A stretch of DNA of 64,000 nt from NCBI GenBank assembly GCA_902761355.1, contig CACWJY010000009.1:1-64000 (forward strand). Direction: 5' to 3'. The notes beneath the pieces are model-generated. The model searched no databases. It was not told where the DNA came from and saw only the letters and a list, made by a program, of their open reading frames with translations. The translations under genes were made by a program, and so were the position numbers. Positions 51,901 through 59,045 of this stretch are shown in pieces (the first letter of the stretch is position 1; every line of letters begins with the position of its first letter). This stretch comes from Fibrobacter succinogenes (GTDB lineage: Bacteria; Fibrobacterota; Fibrobacteria; Fibrobacterales; Fibrobacteraceae).

Positions 51901-53681
51901 AGGTGGGTGATGCTACAGAGACGGAATATTGCGATGCTTCGTATACGGTAACAGACCACATAAGCGCCGATGATGCCGTAAAGACGACTTGTGAAATAGA
52001 AAATGCGTCGACTTTACAGCCGGGAGCTCAAGGTAAGTTTAGTTTTGTTGTTAAGAACAATAATGGAGTCAACATTACAGGTCGCAATTATGAACTTGTG
52101 TTGCCAGGTAGCGGTGGAACCGTTTCGGGAAACACGGGTACAAATGATCGACAGGATGTTTGGTTTACGGTTCCTGCACAGGGAGGATCGGTAACCCTTA
52201 GAGTTTGGGACCAAACGGAGTATAAGACTTCTTGTTCGGCAACATTGACGGTACAACCACCTTCAATTACGTGTGGGGTGTCCAAGCATAGTTATGACAT
52301 CAGTGGGGAAAATTCGTTCCGTTCAACAGATGATCTTTATTTCGTTGCAAAAAATAATTCAAATGTGGCTAGTGTTCTTGATGTTTCTATAATGAAAGGT
52401 GAGACCGCAGATGGAACAGGGTCTATTGCAAATTATAGTAATTGGTCGAGCTTGAAGAATATCGGCTCGCTTCCGGCTGGTTCGTATACTTATTCGGTTG
52501 TTTATGAAGGCTCTTCTGTATGCTCTCATAATATTACAGTGGTAGAAGCGGGCAGTGATGTTGAAGCTGATTGTAAGATCTCTAGTCATTATTACTGGGA
52601 CGATAATGCTGAAACTTTGTATAGCTCAAATGATCTTTATTTTGTTGCCAAAAATAAAGTAAATACAAATGATGAGTATAGTGCCGTTCTGTATGATGGA
52701 AATGGAAATCAGGTCTCGGATGTTGAATTTACAGATAATGGTGGTAACTCGTATAATGCAAAACTGAAGCCAAATTCTAATGTATCACCGTTTGCGTTGC
52801 ATAAACTACAACCTGGTTCATATACGTATACTTTAAAAATTGGCTCGCATGCGGTTTGTTCTGTAACGGCGACTGTTCTGGGTGCATTGACATGTAGTGT
52901 CGATAATGTGACGATTGGTCCAGGAGATTCCTTTATTTTGAATACAAATTATGCGGGAACTTGTTACAATAGTACATTGACGGCATCTCCGTCGTCTGGA
53001 AGTGGATTGTCTTCTGAAGCAGAATGCCAGAATAAATACACTATTACGCCGTCTAGCAAGGGGACGTATGAATATACTTATTCTGTGACAAATGGCTCAA
53101 TTGGAACGGTATCTTGTGAAAATTCTGTGACTGTCGATGATATTCCTCCGAAGATAACATGCCCCGATGATAAAACGGTAAAGGTTGGTTCAACAGTATC
53201 TGTAAAACCAAAATCTCTTGTTGGTTGTGGTGATGGCTGTAGTTATACGATTGGAACGGTTGCTACTGCAGCATCTGGATATACGGGGGGCAGTATATCT
53301 TTCAATGGAAGCTCGGTAGAGGGAGATGTCACGTATAATTTTGAAGTTACGAATAGTGATGGTAGCGATGATTGCGATTTCACCGTGACATATTCTAAGA
53401 GTGCAGATAGCGAAGTTTCTTTGACAGTTGCAGAAGAGGGAAAAACTGTGGAATGCGGGAAAACGATAAATGTGTCTATTGAGCAGGCTCAATATAATAG
53501 TACCGTATTGGTGTGTAGTGGAGACCCTTCTGGAAAAGTTGGCGAATATGATAAGCCTGCAAATAATCAGGTATCTATAACAGTTTGTGATAAATATGAA
53601 AATGGAACTCCAATTACATGTACAGGAACCTATGCAACTGAATGTACCGGTAGTCTCACGTGTGCTTTGTATAGATGGTAA
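45921..53681 (+). CDS. Giant GspK-like pseudopilin fused to adhesin-type domains
   Basis: A 2586-residue protein. It opens MQKNFKMNKAG followed by VSLIAVLLFMLIATIAATAT, a prepilin signal without Glu at +5, as in GspK and PilX. A helical pilin part reaches about 90. Residues 170-310 are a bactofilin-like beta helix (VNGDLLDG, VTGNFKVSG, VDGDLQN, VRGNITAANG). A cysteine-rich part follows. Residues about 1335-1535 look LamG-like (concanavalin fold). From about 1915 to the end come six or more Ig-like repeats of 80-100 residues, each opening with a Cys (ECRVSP, TCEIEN, TCGVSK, DCKISS, TCSVDN, TCPDDK). AAGGAG precedes the start. It could sit at the tip of a pilus-like fibre and bind substrate or cells; GspK itself is about eight times smaller. 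Export by this route is inferred. Confidence 0.75.
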   Translation: MQKNFKMNKAGVSLIAVLLFMLIATIAATATWKWITSEGFSSTSRMLKREAYQSSIAGIENARSWMTYHANDVGALIKQYIDGGNTPINLDAQLKPLQRAGQNYHVWLTGVNVEGTTYKLKVYSSGNARGSAKHNEVAIFNVDGLYRINIPEEHIHRAIDFDYNYFGGSTTNHGDIFARSMLVNGDLLDGNPASIDSNLVVTGNFKVSGNSIAVNGTACIGGNLNADNGLVGNNIYVDGDLQNLKIRQLYATKDGQTIDLGNQIYGNLFVRGNITAANGDQVIDGNMTLKGTWTTNMSGYNAGVRGNLCVDSVGQIYFPNLDREFRASGNVWMESNLPIWTGNDNFEKYKRIVLGARDKDVYVKYGHPGSDYSSLRQTFTFTEPGDKYFGWADSGIEREWRRWGRDEPGGHGQPPVRVDEVYRNVFKDRPGLEGSGPAQKEGIHYLYNWTSSTPIVSMGNYTDNNWSDSPVLYVYQLNGERFYNSHDESSYKSVNMTGNQITGTPYCGKPCEYWWGGCYLPMGQKERARPRCGVSPWFKVDGDFRAFPATKPTELTCAESVKAHCDSLWEPTSDGCGGTRYLVPDALKTGISYFENYAGRGDCPNLDEVSVDGFDFGEYSNCYARALSSDSKATTTNTILYNDYLVVKITNKNIFKSPTGTLNGKFIFIFENDLHENMKLPTTDGDNSFVFMYFKDGHSGEIGPVDGSNNYNYFIYTKNDISNVLFNNAVLKGSLYAAVKDESTGSKVCAKVNQMTFNNGMEYNEELMQSLTDSRILCSNDGSACGGSNKDNPIASSASEEYNEDSDGGKDRYFISMAPQLGVSIESQYEAEERPPVYDDNTVTVHPSYLIMPRVIYLPSDPHGELADYYTVLPLNGASVSKADVASTLSCAGPIHSAGKLFNGSSLPQGVYKCEASPQNLSRQAFWVDVGASQHGAPEVKFVLPYQDMGPNTLATVSVSAKAHSDKLTLSINCPEAPNAAWSITQSDYYKSDLSSGTTCIYEIDESEEDRSYDLFTVRTTNASEGTWTFVLQPGQGFILGSPYNTQLRMSSTTVITRSDNVNLLNWCNETANAGKCPCRVAGECTASELSIWPDCNFSGTWVEPEGTNLVVITNDANESWNVSTGGSGTIELKARNANQCVVVIPDDASNKLNRSELESGQTYTLKAVAKAKNHSVKVVFDGDVDGKTPFVDYVTGSRSGQCTYTGVGMEHACTISVFDNEKIYFSIDSTNANNKKFSYWQCFGTTCQSTPVTSKSYDGFKLSDDGTVMHVHFGETDKHCFIDEFKDENLECRVDHVEYCIDNCDGNNNTENDGICDGVEDAKSIYTKSKWHLISGNRDNIESYSGHISIKNLRNVTRGVNNKNQSIKVMSTVVAGLNGTLKALFRMPLVTSSYGRSSENIAGSGFMLRSNATGTEYLMLNLYVNMSGNLEAQICTDAGSCLNGELKQNNNPIAVSTASMVMMSATLDLENKLVISAFTGSNYYGSPSEYSYTFALASLTTSYMDRAHEYVGFSLADPNFKLYGIGWESLEYSSDCWDTYPSVKCSFAAVAQDGIIELGTDVTPWVGHSGWFDSKECTPHYYYYNGSDACGGADENGKECTAGKYNFSTTSPDSGQHGYGDNVKTAKAALECLYGSNTDRLWIMSTQTSTDTAKGHCGMFWTGHYHKCTENVNFGKFANMVLNAGTENFTEEVIQQGQRYNLREAKLNVELENPDGNDVEIVLVSKTDFDNAYSWGDSGPGKDVFTSRSVKMNGNKASFDVLTDFASGAEGFNPEKVRSIILKNHGLSAVTVKSISSSCKNAVGVTSCKAVYDNVNSWKITAEINNITGATVVAGMKKPDQENYSDILCGETNCAKTSATGENLTGTVTFTQADNPFKYAGEHYQFKVSATIGTKTVEKECEVEPDPIGALTSECRVSPQSVQLGAGQPQFQFSIFGCPTIGCDYDILLDGTVQSTLSGNVQSGSQVKKTATGNTDEEATSYKGTHTYRVRYKVGDATETEYCDASYTVTDHISADDAVKTTCEIENASTLQPGAQGKFSFVVKNNNGVNITGRNYELVLPGSGGTVSGNTGTNDRQDVWFTVPAQGGSVTLRVWDQTEYKTSCSATLTVQPPSITCGVSKHSYDISGENSFRSTDDLYFVAKNNSNVASVLDVSIMKGETADGTGSIANYSNWSSLKNIGSLPAGSYTYSVVYEGSSVCSHNITVVEAGSDVEADCKISSHYYWDDNAETLYSSNDLYFVAKNKVNTNDEYSAVLYDGNGNQVSDVEFTDNGGNSYNAKLKPNSNVSPFALHKLQPGSYTYTLKIGSHAVCSVTATVLGALTCSVDNVTIGPGDSFILNTNYAGTCYNSTLTASPSSGSGLSSEAECQNKYTITPSSKGTYEYTYSVTNGSIGTVSCENSVTVDDIPPKITCPDDKTVKVGSTVSVKPKSLVGCGDGCSYTIGTVATAASGYTGGSISFNGSSVEGDVTYNFEVTNSDGSDDCDFTVTYSKSADSEVSLTVAEEGKTVECGKTINVSIEQAQYNSTVLVCSGDPSGKVGEYDKPANNQVSITVCDKYENGTPITCTGTYATECTGSLTCALYRW
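52332..52656 (+). repeat. Direct repeat inside the giant pseudopilin gene
   Basis: Two copies of a segment coding DLYFVAKN lie at 52332 and 52633, 301 bases apart, within neighbouring Ig-like repeats that also share GSYTYS/GSYTYT and VCSHNITV/VCSVTATV. They point to domain duplication. Confidence 0.8.
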
Positions 53682-53747
53682 AATTTAATTGACTGTTCTA
53701 TAGAAGTGCACATGGCTCTCTGGTGGGGGGGATATCACTTATTATTC

Positions 53748-53781
53748 AAAAAGCGAACTGCGTTTAGGCGGTTCGCTTTTT
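53748..53781. terminator. Bidirectional terminator between the giant gene and priA
   Basis: AAAGCGAACTGC pairs with GCGGTTCGCTTT (one wobble), with T tracts on both strands. It serves the convergent pilin operon and priA. Confidence 0.88.
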
Positions 53782-53859
53782 CTATAGTTTTTTGAGAGGA
53801 CTGTTTGGACTATTTTTGATAGTCGCAATCTTCGGTGTTTTTGGCAATAGCGCGTGTCT

Positions 53860-55941
53860 TTATTCAATCTCTACCTTGATTTCTACGTTTTGCACCCAGG
53901 GCTTGGGTGCATTTACTATAGGGTGTAGAATCTTGCGGACGGGGGCGAGGTCTTGTGTCTTGATGTAGAGTTTTGCCCAGTGGACATTCTGGATGACGGG
54001 TACGAAGGCGTCCACAGGGCCGAGCACCATGAGTTTTTTGTCGGCGCGGAGGAGTGATTCTAGACGCTCTACGGTGTGCCGCAGTAGATCTTCGTCGCGG
54101 CTTCCGCAACTGATTTCGATGAGTTTGCAGAAGGGCGGGTAGAAGGCGGCGCGCCGGTCTTCCATTTCTTTATTTGCAAATCCGTTGTAGTCGTGATTTA
54201 CGGCGAATTGCATGATGGGCTCAGAAGGCTTGAGTGTTTGAATCAACACTTGCCCCTTGCCTCCGGCACGACCCGCGCGTCCTGCGGTTTGGCTTAAGAG
54301 TTGGAAAAGCCTTTCGGTAGAACGAAAATCGGGAATGCCGAGGCCGCTATCGGCGCCAACGACCCCAACAAGCTGCACGCCGGGAAAGTCGTGGCCCTTG
54401 GCCACCATCTGTGTTCCGATTAAAATGTTGTATTCGCGATTGCGGAATGCGTCGAGGATTTTTTCGGAGGCGCCGACGTTTTGCGTGGTGTCGCGGTCCA
54501 TGCGAATCACCTTCGCGTTTGGAATCCACTCGGCGATTTCTTCTTCGAGCATCTCGATGGCGCCACCCACGAATTCGTAGGTTTCGGCGCCGCAGGCGCT
54601 ACACGGTGTGCTCACCGGGTAAAGGGTGGCGCAGTAGTGGCACATGAGCGAACGGTATTGCTTATGGTAGACGAGCGGAATGTGGCAATGTTTGCAGTAA
54701 AGCGTCTCGCCACATTCGGTACATACGCGCATCTTCGAAAAACCGCGACGGTTCATCAGGATAATGGCCTGGTCGCCGCGCTCGATGCAGTCGGTGAGTG
54801 CTTCGCGCAGAATCGGTGACAGTAGAATGCCTTTTTGCTGGCGCATTTTACCCATGTCTACAATCTGCACGTTCGGGAGGGGCGCCTGAGTGGCGCGTTC
54901 CTTTAAGGTAACTGTCTTTAGGTTGTTTGTCTTGGCGTTGTAGAACGTTTCTAGGCTGGGGGTGGCGCTTCCGAGAACCACGAGGGCGCCGTACTTGTAT
55001 GCCAAATGGAATGCCATTTCGCGTGTATGGTAGCGCGGGGCTGGATCCTGCTGCTTAAAAGAGGAGTCGTGCTCTTCGTCTAAAATGATGAGGTCAAAAT
55101 CAAACGGTGCAAGAATCGCGCTGCGGGTGCCGAGAACGACTTGCGTGTCGCCCTTTAAAATCGAAACATAGCCCTCGCGCTTTTTTGGGGCGGAAAGTGC
55201 TGAGTGTAACACCACAATCGGGACCTGCAAAAAATCTTCGAAACGCTTGAGTGTTTGCGGTGTGAGCCCGATTTCGGGCACGAGGATTAAAACTTTCTTG
55301 TTTTGCTGGAGCGCCTTGCGTGCTAGCTCCTGGTATACGCGCGTCTTGCCCGAACCGGTGACTCCATGAAGTAACACTCCACGGAAACCGTCCTTATCTA
55401 GTTCTTCGCAAAGCGTGTTGAATGCGTTAGTTTGTTCTAACGTGAGTGCCGGAGCATTCGGGGGCGTTGCGGGGCGACTCCCCGCAGAGGGGGTAGCGGG
55501 AGACCCTTGGGGCTCACGCGAGGGGGAGGCTTCCCCCTTTTCAAAAGCAAGCGCTGCCAGGTACTTCTCGAAATCGGCTGGCCAGAATACGAACAAGGCC
55601 TTCATGGGCGTGCTAATGTAATAGCGGGCGGCCCATTCTAGGGTTTCCATGTAGCGTTCGCTAAAACGGTATCCGGATTGGTGCGGAAAGGCGGGGCGTA
55701 CGTCGAAAGAGGGACAATTCTGGTGTACCTTGGCGACTACGGCCAAGGCCGGTTTTTTGCGGGTAGCGAACTGGACCCATACAACGTCACCTCGCGAAAG
55801 TCTAGCTCCTGTAGGGACACCGTATGTGTAAACATCTGGTGCCATGGGAATGTAGACCTCGCAAAAGTCCGAAAGCGTCTTGGATTTGAGCTTTTGGTGG
55901 ACCTCTTCGGGCGCGTCAAGTTTGGGAATTCGCTTTGTCAC
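53860..55941 (-). CDS. priA: Primosomal helicase PriA
   Basis: A 693-residue replication-restart helicase. Walker A is LHGVTGSGKTRVYQE, the DEAH box reads LDEEHDSSFKQQDP, and TRSAI plus GSATPSLET are further helicase motifs. A zinc region has eight cysteines (CTECGETLYCKHCH, MCHYCATLY, CSACG). QMVAKGHDFPGVQLV and QTAGRAGR end the helicase core. Between the N-terminal DNA-binding part and the helicase, residues about 134-161 are a Pro/Ser/Ala-rich insert coded by a GC-rich palindromic sequence. The start is a GTG seven bases behind a TATCTT -10, so the mRNA may be leaderless. Confidence 0.95.
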   Translation of the reverse strand: MTKRIPKLDAPEEVHQKLKSKTLSDFCEVYIPMAPDVYTYGVPTGARLSRGDVVWVQFATRKKPALAVVAKVHQNCPSFDVRPAFPHQSGYRFSERYMETLEWAARYYISTPMKALFVFWPADFEKYLAALAFEKGEASPSREPQGSPATPSAGSRPATPPNAPALTLEQTNAFNTLCEELDKDGFRGVLLHGVTGSGKTRVYQELARKALQQNKKVLILVPEIGLTPQTLKRFEDFLQVPIVVLHSALSAPKKREGYVSILKGDTQVVLGTRSAILAPFDFDLIILDEEHDSSFKQQDPAPRYHTREMAFHLAYKYGALVVLGSATPSLETFYNAKTNNLKTVTLKERATQAPLPNVQIVDMGKMRQQKGILLSPILREALTDCIERGDQAIILMNRRGFSKMRVCTECGETLYCKHCHIPLVYHKQYRSLMCHYCATLYPVSTPCSACGAETYEFVGGAIEMLEEEIAEWIPNAKVIRMDRDTTQNVGASEKILDAFRNREYNILIGTQMVAKGHDFPGVQLVGVVGADSGLGIPDFRSTERLFQLLSQTAGRAGRAGGKGQVLIQTLKPSEPIMQFAVNHDYNGFANKEMEDRRAAFYPPFCKLIEISCGSRDEDLLRHTVERLESLLRADKKLMVLGPVDAFVPVIQNVHWAKLYIKTQDLAPVRKILHPIVNAPKPWVQNVEIKVEIE
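55461..55540. repeat. GC-rich palindromic element inserted in frame in priA
   Basis: GCGGGG-CGACT-CCCCGC at 55469-55485 and AGGGGGA-GGCT-TCCCCCT at 55521-55538 form two perfect hairpins. The stretch is far richer in G and C than the flanking gene and codes a low-complexity linker. Confidence 0.7.
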
Positions 55942-55948
55942 GGGTCAA

Positions 55949-55954
55949 AAGATA
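55949..55954 (-). promoter_or_regulatory. Promoter -10 box of priA
   Basis: CTATCTTTT on the minus strand; the GTG start codon lies seven bases after TATCTT. Confidence 0.5.
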
Positions 55955-56019
55955 GTTAATACCGCAAAATGCACTTTATTTTGAATCTTTTTTGTTTCAA
56001 AAAACTTTTTTTGTTAGAT

Positions 56020-56025
56020 TATAAT
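56020..56025 (+). promoter_or_regulatory. Promoter -10 box of the DUF349 gene
   Basis: A consensus TATAAT in GATTATAATATG, about 40 bases before the start codon; no clear -35. Confidence 0.5.
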
Positions 56026-56067
56026 ATGCAAACCCTTGACGGGCTTGCCATTCTATTGGAGATCTCT

Positions 56068-58986
56068 ATGAGCTTATTTGACGCCTTTAAACCGAAGTGG
56101 CAAAATTCTAACCCTGCTAAGCGCCTTGAAGCGGTTGCCGAACTGGGTGCGGACAACCAAGATGTCTTGGATCGCGTTGCCGTTTCCGATACCGACGCTT
56201 CTGTAAGGATTGCTGCCGTAAAGAAGTTGACCATCATTTCTTCGTTACAAAAGATTTCTAAAAACGATGCTGATGAAGAAGTGAAACGTGTCGCAAAGAC
56301 TCGTTATATGGAAGAAGTTGTCAAAAAGCTTAAATCCGAGGCTCGACCGAGTGCCGAGGATCTGTCTTATTTGCAGGATATCAAGGATACGCATTATGCC
56401 GAGGATTTGCTCAAGAGTGTGAACACCTCCGAAACAGTGCGTGCCGAATTGGTGAAGATTTGCGAAAAACAGTCGATTTTGACCATTGCGGCTGTTCGTG
56501 ACCTGAGTGAGACTGTCGCATTGGCTGCAGCCCGCAAGGTGACCTCTGATTCTTTGCTCCAGGATATTGCCAAGAACTCTAGACAGCCCGAAGTGCGTAA
56601 GGCTGCAAGTGAAAGAATCCGTGCCAGAAAGGAAGCTGAAGATAACGGCAAGAAGGCGGCCGAACTCTTGGCTAGCAAGCGCGAGGCTCTTGTTCAGCAA
56701 GCTCATTTCTTGGCAGCTCAGAGGGATCCCCTTTCTGTCAAGTCCCAGTTTGAATCTCTGATGGAAGAAGCTCAAAAGCTTGGCATGGGCGACAAGCAGG
56801 CTACGATTGACGAAGTCTATGCGAGCTTCAAGAAGTTCTGCGATGAGGCCGATGCGGCCCGCATTGCTGCCGAAAAGGCCGAAGCCGAAAAGCAGGCTAA
56901 GATTGCGGCCTTGACTGCAAGTCTCGAAGAACTTGAAACCTTGATTTCTGAAAACAAGGTCGCCGAAAACGCAGAACGTGTAGATGCCATTCTCGCCGAA
57001 TGCGCCGAAGGCAAGTCTCTGATGGAGGCTGCTTGGGTCAAGCGTTACAACAATGCTTCCTTTAAGGTGCAAGATTTGCGTAAGGTTAAAGAAGTTGTTG
57101 TTGACGTGCCCGAAGCTACCGACGAATCGGTACGACCGGAACTGCTGGAACGCCTTAAGGCTTTGGCAGATACCGATGTTAACGACATGACCAAGAAGCA
57201 TTTGCATGCCATTGTTCGCGAATGGGAAAAGCTCCCACTCCTGGAAGGCGAAGACCCGATGCTGCAGGAATACAATGCGCTTCGCAATACGCTTTCTAAT
57301 AAGATTGCTGCTTTTGACGATGACGCCCAGAAGCGTTTCGAAGAAAACTCCACAAAGCTCAAGGCGATTATCGAAAAGGTAAAGGCTCTTGACGAAAACG
57401 AAGATTTCCGTGAACTGAACAAGAAAGTCCGCGAATTCTACCAGCAGTGGAAAGAAATCGTTGGCGAGAACAAGTTCAAGTATCATGACCTGTGGCAGGA
57501 ATACAAGGCTGCAACGGCTCGTTTCCAGGAAATGCAGCAGTGGGAAAACTGGCATAACGAAAAGGACCGTGATGACCTGTTGCTCGAAATGGATGCCTTG
57601 ACCAAGGAAGAACCGAGCCAGGCTGTTCTTCAGAAGCTCAAGGAAATCACCAACCGCTGGAAAGATATTGGACCGATCTCTGCGGCCAAGCTTCAGGAAT
57701 ACCGTGATCATTTCCAGAGCAACTACGAAAAGATTAAGGAAAACTGCGCTGCCTTTATTGAAGAGATGAATGCAGAACGTCAGAAGAACCTTGCCGACAA
57801 GGAATCCCTGTGCGCCAAGATTGAAGAACTTGTCAAGAACACGGAAATGTTCTGGAAGGACAAGTACAAGGCCATGCAGGAAATCCAGGAACAGTGGAAG
57901 GCGATTGGCATGGTTCCTAAGGAAAATGTGGCTGCCCTTACCGAACGCTTTAAGGCTGCCGTTGCCGCGTACTATGCTCAGCATAAAGATAACTTGAAGC
58001 AGGAAGACGAGAATCGCGAAGCCAACTACGAAAAGAAGGTGGCTCTCTGCATGGAAGCCGAAGCTCTCAAGGAATCTAATGACTGGAATGCGACTTCGAA
58101 CAAACTAAAACAGCTTCAGGATTCTTGGAAGTCCGTGGGACCGGTACCCAAGAGCAAGTCCGACGAAATCTGGACTCGTTTCCGTACGGCATGTGACAGC
58201 TTCTTCGAAAAGAAGCGCGCACACTTCGAAGAAATGGATGCATCGAAGCAGAAGAATCTGGATGCAAAGAACGCCTTGTGCGAAAAGCTTGAAGCGATGG
58301 ATGCAAACGGAGCGGGCACTCTTGAAGACCTCAAGGCCATGGAAGAGGAATGGAAGAATATCGGCATGGTTCCGAAGGATGCTATCGAAACTATTAGCAA
58401 CCGTTACAATACGGTTTATAACAAGATTCTCGATCGCCTTGCCCATACGGATTCTACGCTCGCCCAGGGACTCGATGTAATCAAGGAAAAGAAATCGGCG
58501 ATGATTGACAAGGTGCGCCAGTTTGCCGAAAGCGCTGGCAGTAACCAGCTTGCCGATGCCGTCCGCGAACTCCAGAAGGAATGGCGTGAACTTGGATTCT
58601 GCGGCTTGGAAGACATGGAACTTTACAAACAGTTCCGTGAAGCCTGCGACGACTTCTTTACCCGCCGTCGTGACCAGCTTGACATTCAGGAACAGGCTCG
58701 CCAGAACAACTTGCAGAAAAAGCTGTTGCTCTGCGAACAGGCCGAAGACCTGCTGACGGACTTGAACGAACAGACGGTCGGTGCTTCGATGAACAAGGTG
58801 AAGCATTTGCGTCGCTTGTGGAAGGAAGTCGGTGCGGTTCCCCGTGAACAGTCCGAAAAGACCTGGAAGCGGTTCAATACCGCTTGCGACAAGGTGTTTG
58901 CCTTTGGCCGTAAGGATAAGCCCGAAGGCGAAGCTGCTGGTGAAACGGCTGCTCCTGCGGCAGAATCGGCACCGGTTGAAGGTTAA
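56068..58986 (+). CDS. Large DUF349-repeat protein
   Basis: A 972-residue cytoplasmic protein, mostly helical and charged. An N-terminal HEAT-like part (to about 170) reads RLEAVAELGADNQDVLDRVA and similar. From about residue 370 DUF349 modules repeat, each with a W-K core: QWKEIVG, RWKDIGPI, QWKAIGMVPKEN, SWKSVGPVPKSKSDEIW, EWKNIGMVPKDA, EWRELGFCG, LWKEVGAVPREQSEKTWKRF. Seven copies are visible. The C-terminal tail is Ala/Glu-rich. DUF349 proteins have no settled function. The start at 56068 follows TTGGAG; the frame is open further upstream across the promoter, which is rejected. A terminator follows. Confidence 0.85.
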   Translation: MSLFDAFKPKWQNSNPAKRLEAVAELGADNQDVLDRVAVSDTDASVRIAAVKKLTIISSLQKISKNDADEEVKRVAKTRYMEEVVKKLKSEARPSAEDLSYLQDIKDTHYAEDLLKSVNTSETVRAELVKICEKQSILTIAAVRDLSETVALAAARKVTSDSLLQDIAKNSRQPEVRKAASERIRARKEAEDNGKKAAELLASKREALVQQAHFLAAQRDPLSVKSQFESLMEEAQKLGMGDKQATIDEVYASFKKFCDEADAARIAAEKAEAEKQAKIAALTASLEELETLISENKVAENAERVDAILAECAEGKSLMEAAWVKRYNNASFKVQDLRKVKEVVVDVPEATDESVRPELLERLKALADTDVNDMTKKHLHAIVREWEKLPLLEGEDPMLQEYNALRNTLSNKIAAFDDDAQKRFEENSTKLKAIIEKVKALDENEDFRELNKKVREFYQQWKEIVGENKFKYHDLWQEYKAATARFQEMQQWENWHNEKDRDDLLLEMDALTKEEPSQAVLQKLKEITNRWKDIGPISAAKLQEYRDHFQSNYEKIKENCAAFIEEMNAERQKNLADKESLCAKIEELVKNTEMFWKDKYKAMQEIQEQWKAIGMVPKENVAALTERFKAAVAAYYAQHKDNLKQEDENREANYEKKVALCMEAEALKESNDWNATSNKLKQLQDSWKSVGPVPKSKSDEIWTRFRTACDSFFEKKRAHFEEMDASKQKNLDAKNALCEKLEAMDANGAGTLEDLKAMEEEWKNIGMVPKDAIETISNRYNTVYNKILDRLAHTDSTLAQGLDVIKEKKSAMIDKVRQFAESAGSNQLADAVRELQKEWRELGFCGLEDMELYKQFREACDDFFTRRRDQLDIQEQARQNNLQKKLLLCEQAEDLLTDLNEQTVGASMNKVKHLRRLWKEVGAVPREQSEKTWKRFNTACDKVFAFGRKDKPEGEAAGETAAPAAESAPVEG

Positions 58987-59007
58987 CCTAACCTTTTCTA
59001 TGAATTT

Positions 59008-59034
59008 AATCGCGGGCTAGTCCCGCGATTTTTT
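59008..59034 (+). terminator. Intrinsic terminator after the DUF349 gene
   Basis: AATCGCGGG pairs perfectly with CCCGCGATT around CTAGT and runs into T. The next gene starts 11 bases later. Confidence 0.88.
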
Positions 59035-59045
59035 ATTTTTGGGCT

